Below are positions 1-9,142 of a stretch of DNA of 54,634 bases, piece by piece. The position numbers were made by a program, and so were the translations under genes. This DNA is from a bacterium (GTDB lineage Bacteria > Moduliflexota > Moduliflexia > Moduliflexales > JAUQPW01). The stretch spans positions 1 through 54,634 of the forward strand of contig JAUQPW010000026.1 in assembly GCA_030550175.1 (NCBI GenBank), in the 5' to 3' direction. Every line of letters starts with the position of its first letter. Position 1 is the first letter of the stretch. The notes below the pieces were generated by a model. The model was not told the origin of the DNA. It saw only the letters and a list, made by a program, of their open reading frames with translations, and ran no database searches.

Positions 1-879
1 CGGAAGACCGAATCCTTCGTAAAGAGAAGGAAAGACAAAAAGTTCAGCTCCGTTATAAAGATAGGGGAGATCTTCGTCAGGTACATAGCCTGTAAAGATG
101 ACTTCTTCCTTCAATTCCCTTCGTTCGATAAGCCTGGAAAGATTTTCATTAGCTCCGGCATATCCCCATCCCCTTCCACCCACAAGAACCAATTTAAGGT
201 CTTTATCGGGGTTTATTTGGGTTTTAAGGAGGTGGAAGGCTTCGATAAGCCGGAGGAGATTTTTCTTTGGTTCTAAAACCCCGGTAAAAAGCAGATATTT
301 ACCGTTTAAGTGATGCTTTGCCAGTATGGACTCTATCTTATGCCGGTCTGGGATAGGGTGATAATCGGGATGATGGGCCAGGTAAATGACCTGTATTTTC
401 TCCTCAGGAACCCCTAATCGGTTCAGAATATCTTTTTTAGAAGAATAGGAATCGGTAATAATTTTATCGGCTATTCGGGCAACCCATCTCATCAAGATTC
501 GAAATAAAATAAGATGCTTTTTAGGAACCAGTTTGGGGAAAAACAAAGGAATCAGGTCATGGATCGTTACCACATAGGGACAGACTTTACGCACAGGTAG
601 TTCAAAATTGCAGACGCCGTGATAAAGGTCAATCTGTTTGGTTTTCAAGAGGGGTGGAAGTGAGAAGTTTGTCCAAAGGATCCTTTGTTTTCGAGGAATG
701 GGAACAATATTCAATCGAGGATCTGACCAGGGGTTTACGAAGGGTTGCCGATCACAGAAAAGAAAGTAATGATCTTGATCGGTGCTTACCGCAGGTAGAT
801 AGGTCAGGAGGGCGCGGGTGTATCGACCGATTCCGGTCTTATCGTAAAAGGCTAATCGGGCATCGAGGCCAATTCTCAC
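1..879 (-). CDS. Glycosyltransferase family 4 (GT4), C-terminus cut off by window edge
   Basis: A retaining glycosyltransferase of the GT-B fold that would transfer a sugar from a nucleotide-sugar donor, probably in cell-surface polysaccharide synthesis. The protein opens with RIGLDARLAFYD, has ITDSYSSKKDIL in the middle, then LFTGVLEPKKN and LVLVGGRGWG, and leaves the window in the donor-site motif YEGFGLP. Those blocks and their order are typical of GT4. I chose the GTG at 879 because an in-frame TAA lies two codons upstream of it; no good ribosome binding site is visible. About 293 codons are present, with perhaps 70-90 missing. The sugar and acceptor cannot be read from the sequence. Confidence 0.85.
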   Translation of the reverse strand, partial: MRIGLDARLAFYDKTGIGRYTRALLTYLPAVSTDQDHYFLFCDRQPFVNPWSDPRLNIVPIPRKQRILWTNFSLPPLLKTKQIDLYHGVCNFELPVRKVCPYVVTIHDLIPLFFPKLVPKKHLILFRILMRWVARIADKIITDSYSSKKDILNRLGVPEEKIQVIYLAHHPDYHPIPDRHKIESILAKHHLNGKYLLFTGVLEPKKNLLRLIEAFHLLKTQINPDKDLKLVLVGGRGWGYAGANENLSRLIERRELKEEVIFTGYVPDEDLPYLYNGAELFVFPSLYEGFGLP

Positions 880-901
880 ACGGATTTAAAGGTCAGATGG
901 A

Positions 902-923
902 GGCGGGTTTCACAAACCCGTCC
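902..923. repeat. GC-rich hairpin between two minus-strand genes
   Basis: GGCGGGTTT and AAACCCGTC pair around a CAC loop. It lies just after the stop of the small membrane protein gene and before the glycosyltransferase gene. It could end transcription of the ribosomal-protein operon, but no T-run follows on the minus strand, and it also resembles dispersed GGCGGGTTT palindromes of many genomes. Confidence 0.5.
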
Positions 924-931
924 CTATCAGA

Positions 932-1315
932 TTAGAATTTCCGCACTCCGGTGTCGATATCAAATGCCAGATTTCTTGAGTAGCCGGGTAGTTCTAATCT
1001 TCTTCTATAGGAAGCCTGGACCTTCATAATTCCTCCATCGCAGGACACTTTCACTTGATCTTCTTTAACGACCGTGTTGGGATATTCTTTTATTTTCTTC
1101 ACAATATTCTCTTTAATACTGTCCACATCCCTACAGGAACCGTATTGGGCCTGTTCGGTTACATAATCTTTAAGGCCGTAATAATCGATCCAAACTGGAG
1201 CTACTTGCTTAATGATATAGATAATAACGGCAACTATAATGATAGCAAGAATGAAATTAAGTCTGGCATCGCCTCGAGAGTTATAAAATGGTTTTAAAAA
1301 TAGGCTATCCATCAT
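932..1315 (-). CDS. Small single-pass membrane protein, function unknown
   Basis: About 127 residues. One hydrophobic segment (roughly residues 20-39, NFILAIIIVAVIIYIIKQV) is followed by a soluble domain of about 85 residues with two cysteines (GSCRD and VSCDGG) that could form a disulfide if it lies outside. I do not recognise the family with confidence; the shape recalls small DUF4845-type proteins. The open frame extends to 1378, but the ATG at 1315 has AGGAGA five bases upstream and overlaps the end of uppS by 11 bases, so translational coupling with uppS is likely. It is the last gene of the rplM-to-uppS run. Confidence 0.7.
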   Translation of the reverse strand: MMDSLFLKPFYNSRGDARLNFILAIIIVAVIIYIIKQVAPVWIDYYGLKDYVTEQAQYGSCRDVDSIKENIVKKIKEYPNTVVKEDQVKVSCDGGIMKVQASYRRRLELPGYSRNLAFDIDTGVRKF

Positions 1316-2069
1316 AGTTATCTCCTTCAACCCGACCGAATCGGCGCTCCCTTTTTTGAAAATCCAGCAGTGCTTCATATAGGTGTTGGCGTCGGAAATC
1401 CGGCCAGAGCACAGGGGTTACATAAATTTCTGCATAAGCAAGCTGCCATAACAGGAAATTACTCACCCGCATTTCTCCACTGGTTCTAATCATAAGATCC
1501 AAATCCGGAAGTCCTGCTGTATATAAATAATTGTTGAAGACCGAAGCCGTTAAATCTTTAGGGGATAGTTTTTTGTTTTGGATATCTTGAACGATTCGTA
1601 AAACCGCATCCAGAATTTCTATCTGACCCCCGTAATTCAAAGCGAGATTTAAAATAAGGCCTTTATTATTTTTAGTTTTATTAATTGTAAACTTAAGAGC
1701 TTCTTGAGCAGGAAAGGGTAACTCTTGAGTTCGACCGATGGTAATTAACCGGATATTATTTTCCTCGAGGGTTTTTAACTCCTTCTGAAGGTACTCCACC
1801 AGCATGCCCATAAGTGCCATGACTTCGGAGATCGGTCTTTTCCAGTTTTCTGCCGAGAAGGCGTAGAGGGTTAACACCTCAATTCCCAATTCTACGCAGG
1901 CTTCTACGGTATCTCGGACGGCTTTAGCTCCGGCTCGATGCCCCTCTATCCTGGGAAGATGACGTTGCCTTGCCCAGCGTCCGTTTCCGTCCATAATTAT
2001 CGCTATATGGCGCGGCAATTTAGTCCTGTCGATTCGAGAAAGAAGCTCTTGGGATCCGTTGTCCGTCAT
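1305..2069 (-). CDS. uppS: Isoprenyl transferase / undecaprenyl diphosphate synthase
   Basis: Cis-prenyltransferase that adds isopentenyl units to farnesyl diphosphate to make the C55 lipid carrier for peptidoglycan and O-antigen. The signature HIAIIMDGNGRWA holds the catalytic Asp near residue 27. LYAFSAENWKRP, LNLALNYGGQ and DLMIRTSGEMRVSNFLLWQ follow in the usual order. The ATG at 2069 gives about 254 residues, the normal length. The frame is open to a GTG at 2111, but that stretch lies inside a 7-bp-word repeat. No clear ribosome binding site precedes either start. The neighbours frr, pyrH, tsf and rpsB give the usual bacterial order. A divergent paralogue lies at 35543-36226. Confidence 0.95.
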   Translation of the reverse strand: MTDNGSQELLSRIDRTKLPRHIAIIMDGNGRWARQRHLPRIEGHRAGAKAVRDTVEACVELGIEVLTLYAFSAENWKRPISEVMALMGMLVEYLQKELKTLEENNIRLITIGRTQELPFPAQEALKFTINKTKNNKGLILNLALNYGGQIEILDAVLRIVQDIQNKKLSPKDLTASVFNNYLYTAGLPDLDLMIRTSGEMRVSNFLLWQLAYAEIYVTPVLWPDFRRQHLYEALLDFQKRERRFGRVEGDNYDG

Positions 2070-2196
2070 CTGTTCGGGGTTTTGGCGAAGGATTTGGTGT
2101 CCATTGCTCACGGTTCGCCGGTCATTACTTGTTGTCCGTTGTCCATCCTACCCTGTTATCCATTAGACCAGGCGATCCCTAACGGACAACGGACAA
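2054..2196. repeat. 7-bp-word repeat with complementary arms (GTCCGTT/GGACAAC type)
   Basis: Copies of TTGTCCG or TTGTCCA occur near 2057 and 2131-2146, and the complementary GGACAAC words at 2184-2196. The element fills the frr-uppS spacer and runs into the first codons of uppS. Arms 2131-2146 and 2181-2196 can pair. Confidence 0.7.
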
Positions 2197-2199
2197 AAA

Positions 2200-2757
2200 T
2201 CAAATTTCCATGATTTCTTCTTCTTTTTTCTCTAACAGCTCATCTATTTTTTTCGTATATTTATCGGTAATTTTCTGGATTTGCTCTTGAGCTTTATGGA
2301 GTTCATCTTCCGAGATCTCTTTATTTTTTTCCAGGCGTTTTAAGTCATCATTCCCATCTTTCCTGATTTGACGAATAGCAACCCGGGATTCTTCGGCTAT
2401 TTTTTTTACTACCTTCACAAGCTGTTTACGTCGTTCTTCGGTTAAAGGGGGAATGGACAAGCGTATGACCTTTCCATCGGAGGTGGGTGTAAGACCTAAA
2501 TCGGATCTCAGGATGGCTTTTTCAATTTCCTTGATGGTGGTAGGATCCCAGGGTTGAATAACAATCAAGTTACTTTCAGGTGCCGAGAGGGTTGCAATTT
2601 GATTTAGGGGCGTTGGAGTTCCATAATAATCGACAGTAATACCATCTAATAGACTCACAGAAGCCCGTCCAGTTCGAATTGAAGCAAATTCTCGCTGAAG
2701 GACGTTGAGGGTTTTCTGCATCGTCTCTTCAACTTTTTTGTAAACATCCTGTACCAT
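2200..2757 (-). CDS. frr: Ribosome recycling factor
   Basis: Releases 70S ribosomes from mRNA after termination, together with EF-G. The 185-residue length matches the family. Seen in order: [17 protein letters not shown] near the N-terminus, [34 protein letters not shown], the [14 protein letters not shown] block, and the conserved [11 protein letters not shown] stretch followed by a long charged helix. The start at 2757 fits the family, although the upstream spacer is made of 7-bp words and shows no strong ribosome binding site. It sits between pyrH and uppS. Confidence 0.97.
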   Translation of the reverse strand: MVQDVYKKVEETMQKTLNVLQREFASIRTGRASVSLLDGITVDYYGTPTPLNQIATLSAPESNLIVIQPWDPTTIKEIEKAILRSDLGLTPTSDGKVIRLSIPPLTEERRKQLVKVVKKIAEESRVAIRQIRKDGNDDLKRLEKNKEISEDELHKAQEQIQKITDKYTKKIDELLEKKEEEIMEI

Positions 2758-2760
2758 TGT

Positions 2761-2834
2761 TTAACAGTTCCCAATGAACCATTAACCATGAACCATTAAC
2801 CATTGTTAATTGTTAACTGCTCATTGTTCTGGGT
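2761..2834. repeat. 7-bp-word repeat (CCATTAA/GTTAATT type) between pyrH and frr
   Basis: Consecutive seven-base words CAATGAA, CCATTAA, CCATGAA, CCATTAA fill the left arm. GTTAACT, GCTCATT, GTTCTGG, GTTCATT fill the right arm, which is roughly the reverse complement. The whole pyrH-frr spacer consists of this element. Confidence 0.75.
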
Positions 2835-2841
2835 TCATTGT

Positions 2842-4172
<1,331 letters not shown>

Positions 4173-4175
4173 TTT

Positions 4176-4249
4176 AACTTCGCAATGAGCAATTAGCAAT
4201 TAACAATGAACCATGGGGTTCCTGGCTCATTGTCCATTGTGCATAGTTG
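4176..4249. repeat. 7-bp-word repeat (CAATGAG/GCTCATT type) between rpsB and tsf
   Basis: The left arm reads CAATGAG, CAATTAG, CAATTAA, CAATGAA in register. The right arm reads GCTCATT, GTCCATT, GTGCATA. The arms are near reverse complements and occupy the entire spacer between the rpsB stop and the tsf start. Confidence 0.75.
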
Positions 4250-4250
4250 A

Positions 4251-5087
4251 TTAGGATACGACTACTTGTTCCTCGTTGGAAGGAGTCGTCGATTTGATTC
4301 CTTCTACAGGCTCTTCAGAGTCTTCTAGTTTGCTCTCTTTTTCAGATTCTCCCTGAGTCTTCTCAAATTCTGGAAGCTTTTCCATGGCGGCTTGCTGGCT
4401 CTCCAGAATTGCTTTACCTTCCAGTACGGCATCTGCAACTTTAGAAGCAAATAATTTAATGGCTCGAATCGCATCATCATTACCGGGAATCACATAATCA
4501 ATTTTATCCGGATCACAATTGGTATCAACAATGGCCACAATGGGAATGCCCAGTTTATTTGCCTCGGCAACTGCAATCTTCTCTTTCTTGGGATCAATTA
4601 CAAAGAGCATATCGGGAAGCCTATCCATATCTTTAATGCCTCCCAGAAACTTCTCAAGCTTCGCAATGGTTCGCTCCAGGCGTAATCTCTCTTTCTTAAT
4701 TAAGGGGTTATTCTCAGGTTCTTGTTTCAGTTGTTCCAACCGTTTAAGCTTTTCGATACTATTCTTAATAGTAGAAAAGTTGGTTAAGGTTCCCCCTAAC
4801 CAGCGTTGATTCACGTAATACATCCCACAACGCTTGGCTTCTTCGGCAATAACATCTCGCGCTTGTTTTTTAGTTCCAACCAGGAGAATTTTACCTCCCT
4901 TTGCTACGGTATCTACAATTTTTTCATATGCTTCCTTAAACTTCTTCAGGGTTTTCTGTAAATCTATAATATAGATACCGTTCCGTTCCCCGAAGATGTA
5001 CTGCTTCATCTTCGGATTCCATCGCTTGGTCTGGTGGCCAAAGTGGACCCCAGCCTCTAATAATTCCTTCATGGTTATTTCGCTCAA
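4251..5087 (-). CDS. rpsB: 30S ribosomal protein S2
   Basis: Structural protein of the small subunit, needed for S1 binding. [54 protein letters not shown] and the [15 protein letters not shown] to [15 protein letters not shown] region are all present. I place the start at the TTG at 5087: AGGAGG lies about seven bases upstream, and translation then begins [13 protein letters not shown] as in the family. A longer frame to 5105 would put the ribosome binding site inside the gene. The protein has an acidic, Glu/Ser-rich tail of about 45 residues after the conserved domain. tsf follows directly, the usual order. Confidence 0.95.
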   Translation of the reverse strand: MSEITMKELLEAGVHFGHQTKRWNPKMKQYIFGERNGIYIIDLQKTLKKFKEAYEKIVDTVAKGGKILLVGTKKQARDVIAEEAKRCGMYYVNQRWLGGTLTNFSTIKNSIEKLKRLEQLKQEPENNPLIKKERLRLERTIAKLEKFLGGIKDMDRLPDMLFVIDPKKEKIAVAEANKLGIPIVAIVDTNCDPDKIDYVIPGNDDAIRAIKLFASKVADAVLEGKAILESQQAAMEKLPEFEKTQGESEKESKLEDSEEPVEGIKSTTPSNEEQVVVS

Positions 5088-5102
5088 CCAACTCCCTCCT
5101 TT

Positions 5103-5156
5103 CACTCAAAGAACCTTCATGGGAAGAAAACACCATGAAAACCCCTTTGAATGAGT
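5103..5156 (-). promoter_or_regulatory. Candidate structured leader upstream of rpsB
   Basis: In the minus-strand transcript, CACTC...AAAG pairs with CTTTGAGTG, and inside it TTCATGG pairs with CCATGAA around a ten-base loop. The structure ends immediately before the rpsB ribosome binding site. It could be an S2-type autoregulatory leader or an rpsI-rpsB attenuator; the sequence alone cannot decide. Confidence 0.5.
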
Positions 5157-5164
5157 GTAAAAAA

Positions 5165-5569
5165 TTATCTTTTAGAAAATTGAAATCGGGCTCTTGCCCC
5201 GCGTTGTCCGTATTTTTTCCTCTCTTTTACCCTTGCATCTCGGGTGAGCAAGCCCGCTTTTTTCAACACAGGGCGCAACTCAAGATCATAATTTAATAAA
5301 GCCCGGGCTATACCATGTCGAATCGCACCCGCCTGTCCGCTTTTTCCACCTCCATGAACATTCGCATAAATATCGAAAGTATTAAGATTTTTCGTGAGTT
5401 TTAAAGGTTGTTTAATGAAGGTTTTTAAAGTGTCTCGGGGAAAGTACTTATCAATGGGGACTTTATTGACGGTTATACGACCTTTACCAGGTCTTAGCCA
5501 GACTCTCGCTATGGCCGTCTTCCTTTTTCCGGTACCATAGTACTGCTGGATTACATTTTCACCTTCCAT
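5165..5569 (-). CDS. rpsI: 30S ribosomal protein S9
   Basis: Small-subunit protein whose C-terminal tail reaches the P-site t[60 protein letters not shown] and the tail [11 protein letters not shown] are all intact. At 134 residues it is within the usual range. The start ATG follows a 7-bp-word hairpin element with no strong ribosome binding site. It pairs with rplM upstream, as in nearly all bacteria. Confidence 0.97.
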   Translation of the reverse strand: MEGENVIQQYYGTGKRKTAIARVWLRPGKGRITVNKVPIDKYFPRDTLKTFIKQPLKLTKNLNTFDIYANVHGGGKSGQAGAIRHGIARALLNYDLELRPVLKKAGLLTRDARVKERKKYGQRGARARFQFSKR

Positions 5570-5580
5570 TTTTTTAAATC

Positions 5581-5698
5581 CAGAAGTCAGAGGTTAAAAG
5601 TTAGAATAAAAACCCTTCCCCCATTTTTTCTCTAGGAGCGTGGGCATTTCTCCTGTCCCAGAGAAGAGCATTATTCTGACTTTCAACCTCTGACTTCC
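5581..5698. repeat. 7-bp-word repeat with long complementary arms (CAGAAGT type) between rplM and rpsI
   Basis: Left arm 5581-5609 begins CAGAAGTCAGAGGTTAAAAG and right arm 5669-5698 ends CAACCTCTGACTTCC. The arms are close reverse complements over nearly 30 bases, separated by about 60 bases. The words step by seven bases. Confidence 0.8.
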
Positions 5699-5705
5699 AT
5701 AGTTT

Positions 5706-6134
5706 CTATATATTTAACGGCTCAGGTTGCTGGGCCTGATGGGGATGCTCAGGTCCAGCGTATACCTTTAGCTTACGCAAAAGCTTTCGACTTAACCGGT
5801 TTTTGGGCAACATTCCCCATACAGCGGACTCAATAAGTCTCTCCGGTTTTTCTTTTAGCAATTTTTCTGCCGTTATAGATTTTAATCCGCCTGGGTACCC
5901 ACTATGCCGGATGTAAACTTTATGTTGCAACTTCCGACCTGTCAAGGTAATTTTACTTGCATTGGTGACAATGATATAGTCACCCGTATCTACATGGGGA
6001 GTAAAAATAGGTTTATGCTTACCTCGTAGTCTCTTAGCAATTTCAACTGCAAGTCGGCCTAAAACCTTTCCCTCCGCATTAATTACATACCACTTATGCT
6101 GAACTTCCTCTTTCTTGGCTGAAAATGTTTTCAT
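5706..6134 (-). CDS. rplM: 50S ribosomal protein L13
   Basis: Early-assembly large-subunit protein. [64 protein letters not shown] and [22 protein letters not shown] are present in order. The frame is open to 6221, but the ATG at 6134 gives 142 residues, exactly the common family length, and leaves a strong hairpin (6167-6207) in the untranslated leader. No clear ribosome binding site is visible at either start. It is the first gene of the run that continues through rpsI to uppS. Confidence 0.95.
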   Translation of the reverse strand: MKTFSAKKEEVQHKWYVINAEGKVLGRLAVEIAKRLRGKHKPIFTPHVDTGDYIIVTNASKITLTGRKLQHKVYIRHSGYPGGLKSITAEKLLKEKPERLIESAVWGMLPKNRLSRKLLRKLKVYAGPEHPHQAQQPEPLNI

Positions 6135-6166
6135 AGGTTTTAACTGAAAATGACCCAGGGTAAAGA

Positions 6167-6207
6167 TTCCCGAACTGATACCCCCTCTGGATGAGGGGAG
6201 TTCGGAA
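6167..6207 (-). promoter_or_regulatory. Candidate L13 leader hairpin upstream of rplM
   Basis: A two-tier stem: TTCCCGAACT pairs with AGTTCGG-AA, and inside it CCCCTC pairs with GAGGGG around a five-base loop, separated by a GATA bulge. It lies between the predicted promoter and the rplM ATG. L13 leaders that sense L13 are known in other phyla; the assignment here is inference. Confidence 0.5.
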
Positions 6208-6258
6208 TTTTCGGCTTTCACTCCCGGTTTCGTTTTTCTCTTAAGCCATAGATATTAA

Positions 6259-6288
6259 TTATTACTAAGTTACAAGCCCCTTTGTCAA
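6259..6288 (-). promoter_or_regulatory. Sigma-70-type promoter for the rplM operon
   Basis: On the minus strand a perfect TTGACA (6288-6283) is followed after 18 bases by TAATAA (6264-6259). It lies in the short spacer after recN, about 120 bases upstream of the rplM ATG, and would give a leader long enough to hold the hairpin at 6167-6207. Confidence 0.6.
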
Positions 6289-6298
6289 GGGGAAAAGT

Positions 6299-7978
6299 TT
6301 AATATCCAAGCATTTCCCGAGCGTGCTTCAGTGTGGTCTCTGTAATCGTCTCTCCTCCCAGCATCCGGGCAATCTCCTCTATTCGCTCGGACTCCGATAG
6401 CCTTCGAACCTTTGTTAACGTCTTACCTCCTTGAACTTCCTTCGAGATCTGGAGATGTAAATCGGCTTTACTGGCTATCTGGGGAAGATGGGTTATGCAA
6501 ATAACCTGTCGGGAAGACGAAATGAATTTTAACTTTTTACCCACTATCTCGGCAACCCGTCCCCCAATTCCCAAATCTACTTCATCGAAGATAAGGGTTG
6601 AAACGTTATCCACGGAAGCTAAGATGGTCTTAAATGCCAGCATAATCCGGGATATTTCACCCCCCGAAGCGATCTTACTGAGAGGCTTTAGACCTTCCCC
6701 CGGGTTAGGAGCTATAAAAAATTCCACCCGGTCCTTTCCCTTAGAGGTAAAAGGATATTCTCCTGAGCTACCGGGCTCTAGGGTTACTTGAAACCGGGTT
6801 TTATCCATATTCAACTCGCTCAGTTCTTTCATGACCAATAATTCCATCTTTTTAGCAACCTCTTGCCGCCGCCGGGATAACTCTTCAGCACGCATGCGCA
6901 GTTCTTCTTCTAGAATTTTAAAAGTGTTTTCTAACTTCTCCAGCCTCTCCTCTCCTTCATCGTAGGATGCTAACTCTTCGTCAATACTCTTTTTCAGATC
7001 CAGAATGTCCGAAAGGGTATTTCCGTATTTTCTCTTGAGTCGGTGGAGTTCGTCCAGGCGTCGCTCAACCTCTTCTAATCGTTGAGGATTAAACTCGACC
7101 TTTTGAGCATAATCTCGAAGAGAATAGGCCATATCTTCCAACTGGTAACTAATGGATTCACAAGAGTTTAACAGAGGAGATAATGAATTATCAATCTGAG
7201 TCAGGTCTTTTAATAAATTCAGTACTTGTCCCAGCCTGTCTACCAGGGATTCTTCACCGCCATAGAGGAGTTCGTAAGCTTCCTGGGTCTCGGTAGCCAG
7301 TCGCTCCGCAGCAGAAAGAAGTTTCCTTTCCCGCTGAAGTTCTTCATCCTCACCCGGAATCAGATGAGCTTTTTCAATTTCTTGCTTTTGAAAATTCAGT
7401 AAATCCAGGCGCTGCATCCGGGTCCGAATACTTTCTTTTAATTCCCGAAGTTCCGTCTGAATTTGCCTGAACCTTTGAAACTTTTCCTCAAACTCCTTGC
7501 GAGGCTTTAACAGACCTCCGAAAGCATCTAACAGGTCGATATGAATAGAGGGTTTCAGGAGAGATTGGTGCTGGTGTTGACCGTGGATATCGATGAGATT
7601 TTCTCCGAGTTCTGCTAGCATGGCCGTAGTTGCCAGATTGCCGTTGATAAGGGCGCGGCCTTTGCCGCTTCGGGAGATTTCCCGACGAATGATCAGCTCC
7701 TGGGATTCCTCCAAAGGACTTAAAAATCCAAACTCCATAGCCCGGGTCCTAACCGTTTCATTCTCCTGCAAATCCACCCGTACCTCTACCACCGCCTTTT
7801 CCGCATCGGATCGAATCATCTCGCTACTGGATTTACTTCCCAAGGCTAAACTAAGGGCATCAATAATAATAGACTTTCCGGCTCCCGTTTCCCCGGTAAG
7901 GACATTTAATCCTTTGGAAAATTCCACGTGGAGTTTATCGATAATAGCAAAATTTTCTATATGAAGCTCCCGTAACAC
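6299..7978 (-). CDS. recN: DNA repair protein RecN
   Basis: SMC-like ATPase that acts early in double-strand break repair and tethers DNA ends. The Walker A loop VLTGETGAGKSIIIDALSL sits near residue 33. A long coiled coil fills the middle third, then the signature IASGGEISRIMLAFKTIL and the Walker B TLIFDEVDLGIGG follow. The length (559 residues) is normal. The frame opens at a TTG at 7987, but the GTG at 7978 gives the family's usual MLRELHIENFAIIDKL start. No ribosome binding site is obvious. It lies upstream of the rplM promoter, so it probably belongs to a separate transcript. Confidence 0.95.
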   Translation of the reverse strand: MLRELHIENFAIIDKLHVEFSKGLNVLTGETGAGKSIIIDALSLALGSKSSSEMIRSDAEKAVVEVRVDLQENETVRTRAMEFGFLSPLEESQELIIRREISRSGKGRALINGNLATTAMLAELGENLIDIHGQHQHQSLLKPSIHIDLLDAFGGLLKPRKEFEEKFQRFRQIQTELRELKESIRTRMQRLDLLNFQKQEIEKAHLIPGEDEELQRERKLLSAAERLATETQEAYELLYGGEESLVDRLGQVLNLLKDLTQIDNSLSPLLNSCESISYQLEDMAYSLRDYAQKVEFNPQRLEEVERRLDELHRLKRKYGNTLSDILDLKKSIDEELASYDEGEERLEKLENTFKILEEELRMRAEELSRRRQEVAKKMELLVMKELSELNMDKTRFQVTLEPGSSGEYPFTSKGKDRVEFFIAPNPGEGLKPLSKIASGGEISRIMLAFKTILASVDNVSTLIFDEVDLGIGGRVAEIVGKKLKFISSSRQVICITHLPQIASKADLHLQISKEVQGGKTLTKVRRLSESERIEEIARMLGGETITETTLKHAREMLGY

Positions 7979-8055
7979 AAAAAACAATGGACTCTATGCC
8001 ATGGGCTGTGAAGAGTTTGTTTTCTATCATTAGCTCAGGATCCACCACCCATGGC

Positions 8056-8688
8056 CTAGGATCCGCCGGGATTGCGGGCTTTCGCGACGCCAATCATACT
8101 ATCTCGCGTGACCAGACCGGCAAGTTCTTCTTCACTCATATTTTCTGTCCCCGGTGGGCGTGCCGGAATAACCAGGTAACGCATATCCGCCGTACTATCC
8201 AGAACCCGTACTTCTACGTCGGGGTCCAGTTCCAGTCCAAACTCCTTCAAGACACCCCGTGGATCCGCTACAACCCGGGATCTGTAATTTAAACTCTTGT
8301 ACCAGTCTGGAGGTAGACCCAGGATAGAACGGGGATAGCAGGAACATAAGGTACATACCACGACGTGATGAACCTTTTCGGTATTTTCAACCGCAACGAG
8401 AACGCTTAACGGACTGACATCTATTCCCAGTTCGGCCACTGCCGCCTTCGCATCGGACAAAAGACGTGCTTTAAACGCCGGATCCACCCAGGCTCTGGCT
8501 ACAACCCTGGCCCCCAAGGCAGGAGTCCGTGAATCCATATCTTCAACTGCCCGACGAACCTCGTCCGCCGTTATGATTCCTTTCTCGATCAAAAGAGCCT
8601 GAATGGCATAAGTCCGCTTCTCGTAATAGGTAGACTCATGCCTATCGTGAACAGGTACGTGAGCCTCTAGAGAATGGTCTTTGTGCAT
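8056..8688 (-). CDS. Nitrile hydratase-family alpha chain (or thiocyanate hydrolase gamma chain), cobalt-type metal site
   Basis: Metal-binding catalytic chain of the nitrile hydratase / thiocyanate hydrolase superfamily. The metal claw VCTLCSC is at residues 111-117, with Cys112, Cys115, Ser116 and Cys117 as the expected ligands. Threonine between the first cysteine and leucine is the cobalt-type signature (serine in iron types). ILGLPPDWYKSLNYRSRVV, ADPRGVL and RPPGTENMSEEELAGLVTRD complete the family profile. After the claw it reads YPRS where hydratases usually have YPWP. At 210 residues it is full length. The partner beta chain is split into the two small genes upstream, the scnBAC-like layout of thiocyanate hydrolase, so nitrile hydration and thiocyanate hydrolysis are both possible. 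Confidence 0.88.
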   Translation of the reverse strand: MHKDHSLEAHVPVHDRHESTYYEKRTYAIQALLIEKGIITADEVRRAVEDMDSRTPALGARVVARAWVDPAFKARLLSDAKAAVAELGIDVSPLSVLVAVENTEKVHHVVVCTLCSCYPRSILGLPPDWYKSLNYRSRVVADPRGVLKEFGLELDPDVEVRVLDSTADMRYLVIPARPPGTENMSEEELAGLVTRDSMIGVAKARNPGGS

Positions 8689-8772
8689 ATCTATCCGGTT
8701 GGAGCAACGGCTTCGGTTGTTTTTAATAAAAATGACCCCAAGTCATTCTCCAAAAATCGGGGCTACCGGTTC

Positions 8773-9054
8773 TCAAGCCGGTTCCAGCCAATGTTCATAA
8801 ATATCTATGAGAAGCTTGTCTTTGGAAGACCCTTTATACTTTTCCCAAACCTGGGTTTGATCAAAACAAACCTGGTAGAGAACCTGTTTTGGCAATCCAT
8901 CTCCCCCGTAGGCAAGGGATTCTGGATTCCCAAACAAACCGTGGATTGTTTTAATAATCCCCACCTTACCCTGAATATAGGCCGGGGTACGAAAATGCCC
9001 GGGTGGAGAACCTACTCTGATCCGAACCCTATCTCCAGGTTTAAATTTAGTCAC
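8773..9054 (-). CDS. Nitrile hydratase beta chain, C-terminal half (thiocyanate hydrolase alpha-like)
   Basis: A stand-alone version of the SH3-like C-terminal half of the nitrile hydratase beta chain. FKPGDRVRIRVGSPPGHFRT and YIQGKVGIIKTIHGLFGNPE are followed by the LAYGGDGLPKQVLYQVCFD stretch and the terminal DIYEHWLEPA, all family hallmarks. It starts at a GTG with only a weak AAAGG next to it. In ordinary nitrile hydratases this domain is fused to the N-terminal half; here the 7-bp-word hairpin at 9074-9140 separates the two genes. Together with 9143-9454 and 8056-8688 it should form the hetero-oligomeric enzyme. Confidence 0.85.
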   Translation of the reverse strand: MTKFKPGDRVRIRVGSPPGHFRTPAYIQGKVGIIKTIHGLFGNPESLAYGGDGLPKQVLYQVCFDQTQVWEKYKGSSKDKLLIDIYEHWLEPA

Positions 9055-9073
9055 CTTTCAAAAAAGGACCCTG

Positions 9074-9140
9074 TTTGAGACACAGAGACATTTCCCCGCG
9101 TCTCCGCGTCCCTTAAGTCCCCCTGTCTCCGTGTCTCAAA
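9074..9140. repeat. 7-bp-word hairpin (GAGACAC type) between the two beta-half genes
   Basis: Arms TTTGAGACACAGAGACA (9074-9090) and TGTCTCCGTGTCTCAAA (9124-9140) match in 16 of 17 positions as reverse complements. The loop GCGTCTC CGCGTCC also steps by seven bases. It lies exactly at the split of the nitrile hydratase beta chain. Confidence 0.8.
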
Positions 9141-9142
9141 AT

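Noticed and set aside
654..935. Open frame of 93 codons on the plus strand at the left end
   Set aside because: It lies over the minus-strand glycosyltransferase gene, whose motifs are clear, and has no recognisable protein pattern.
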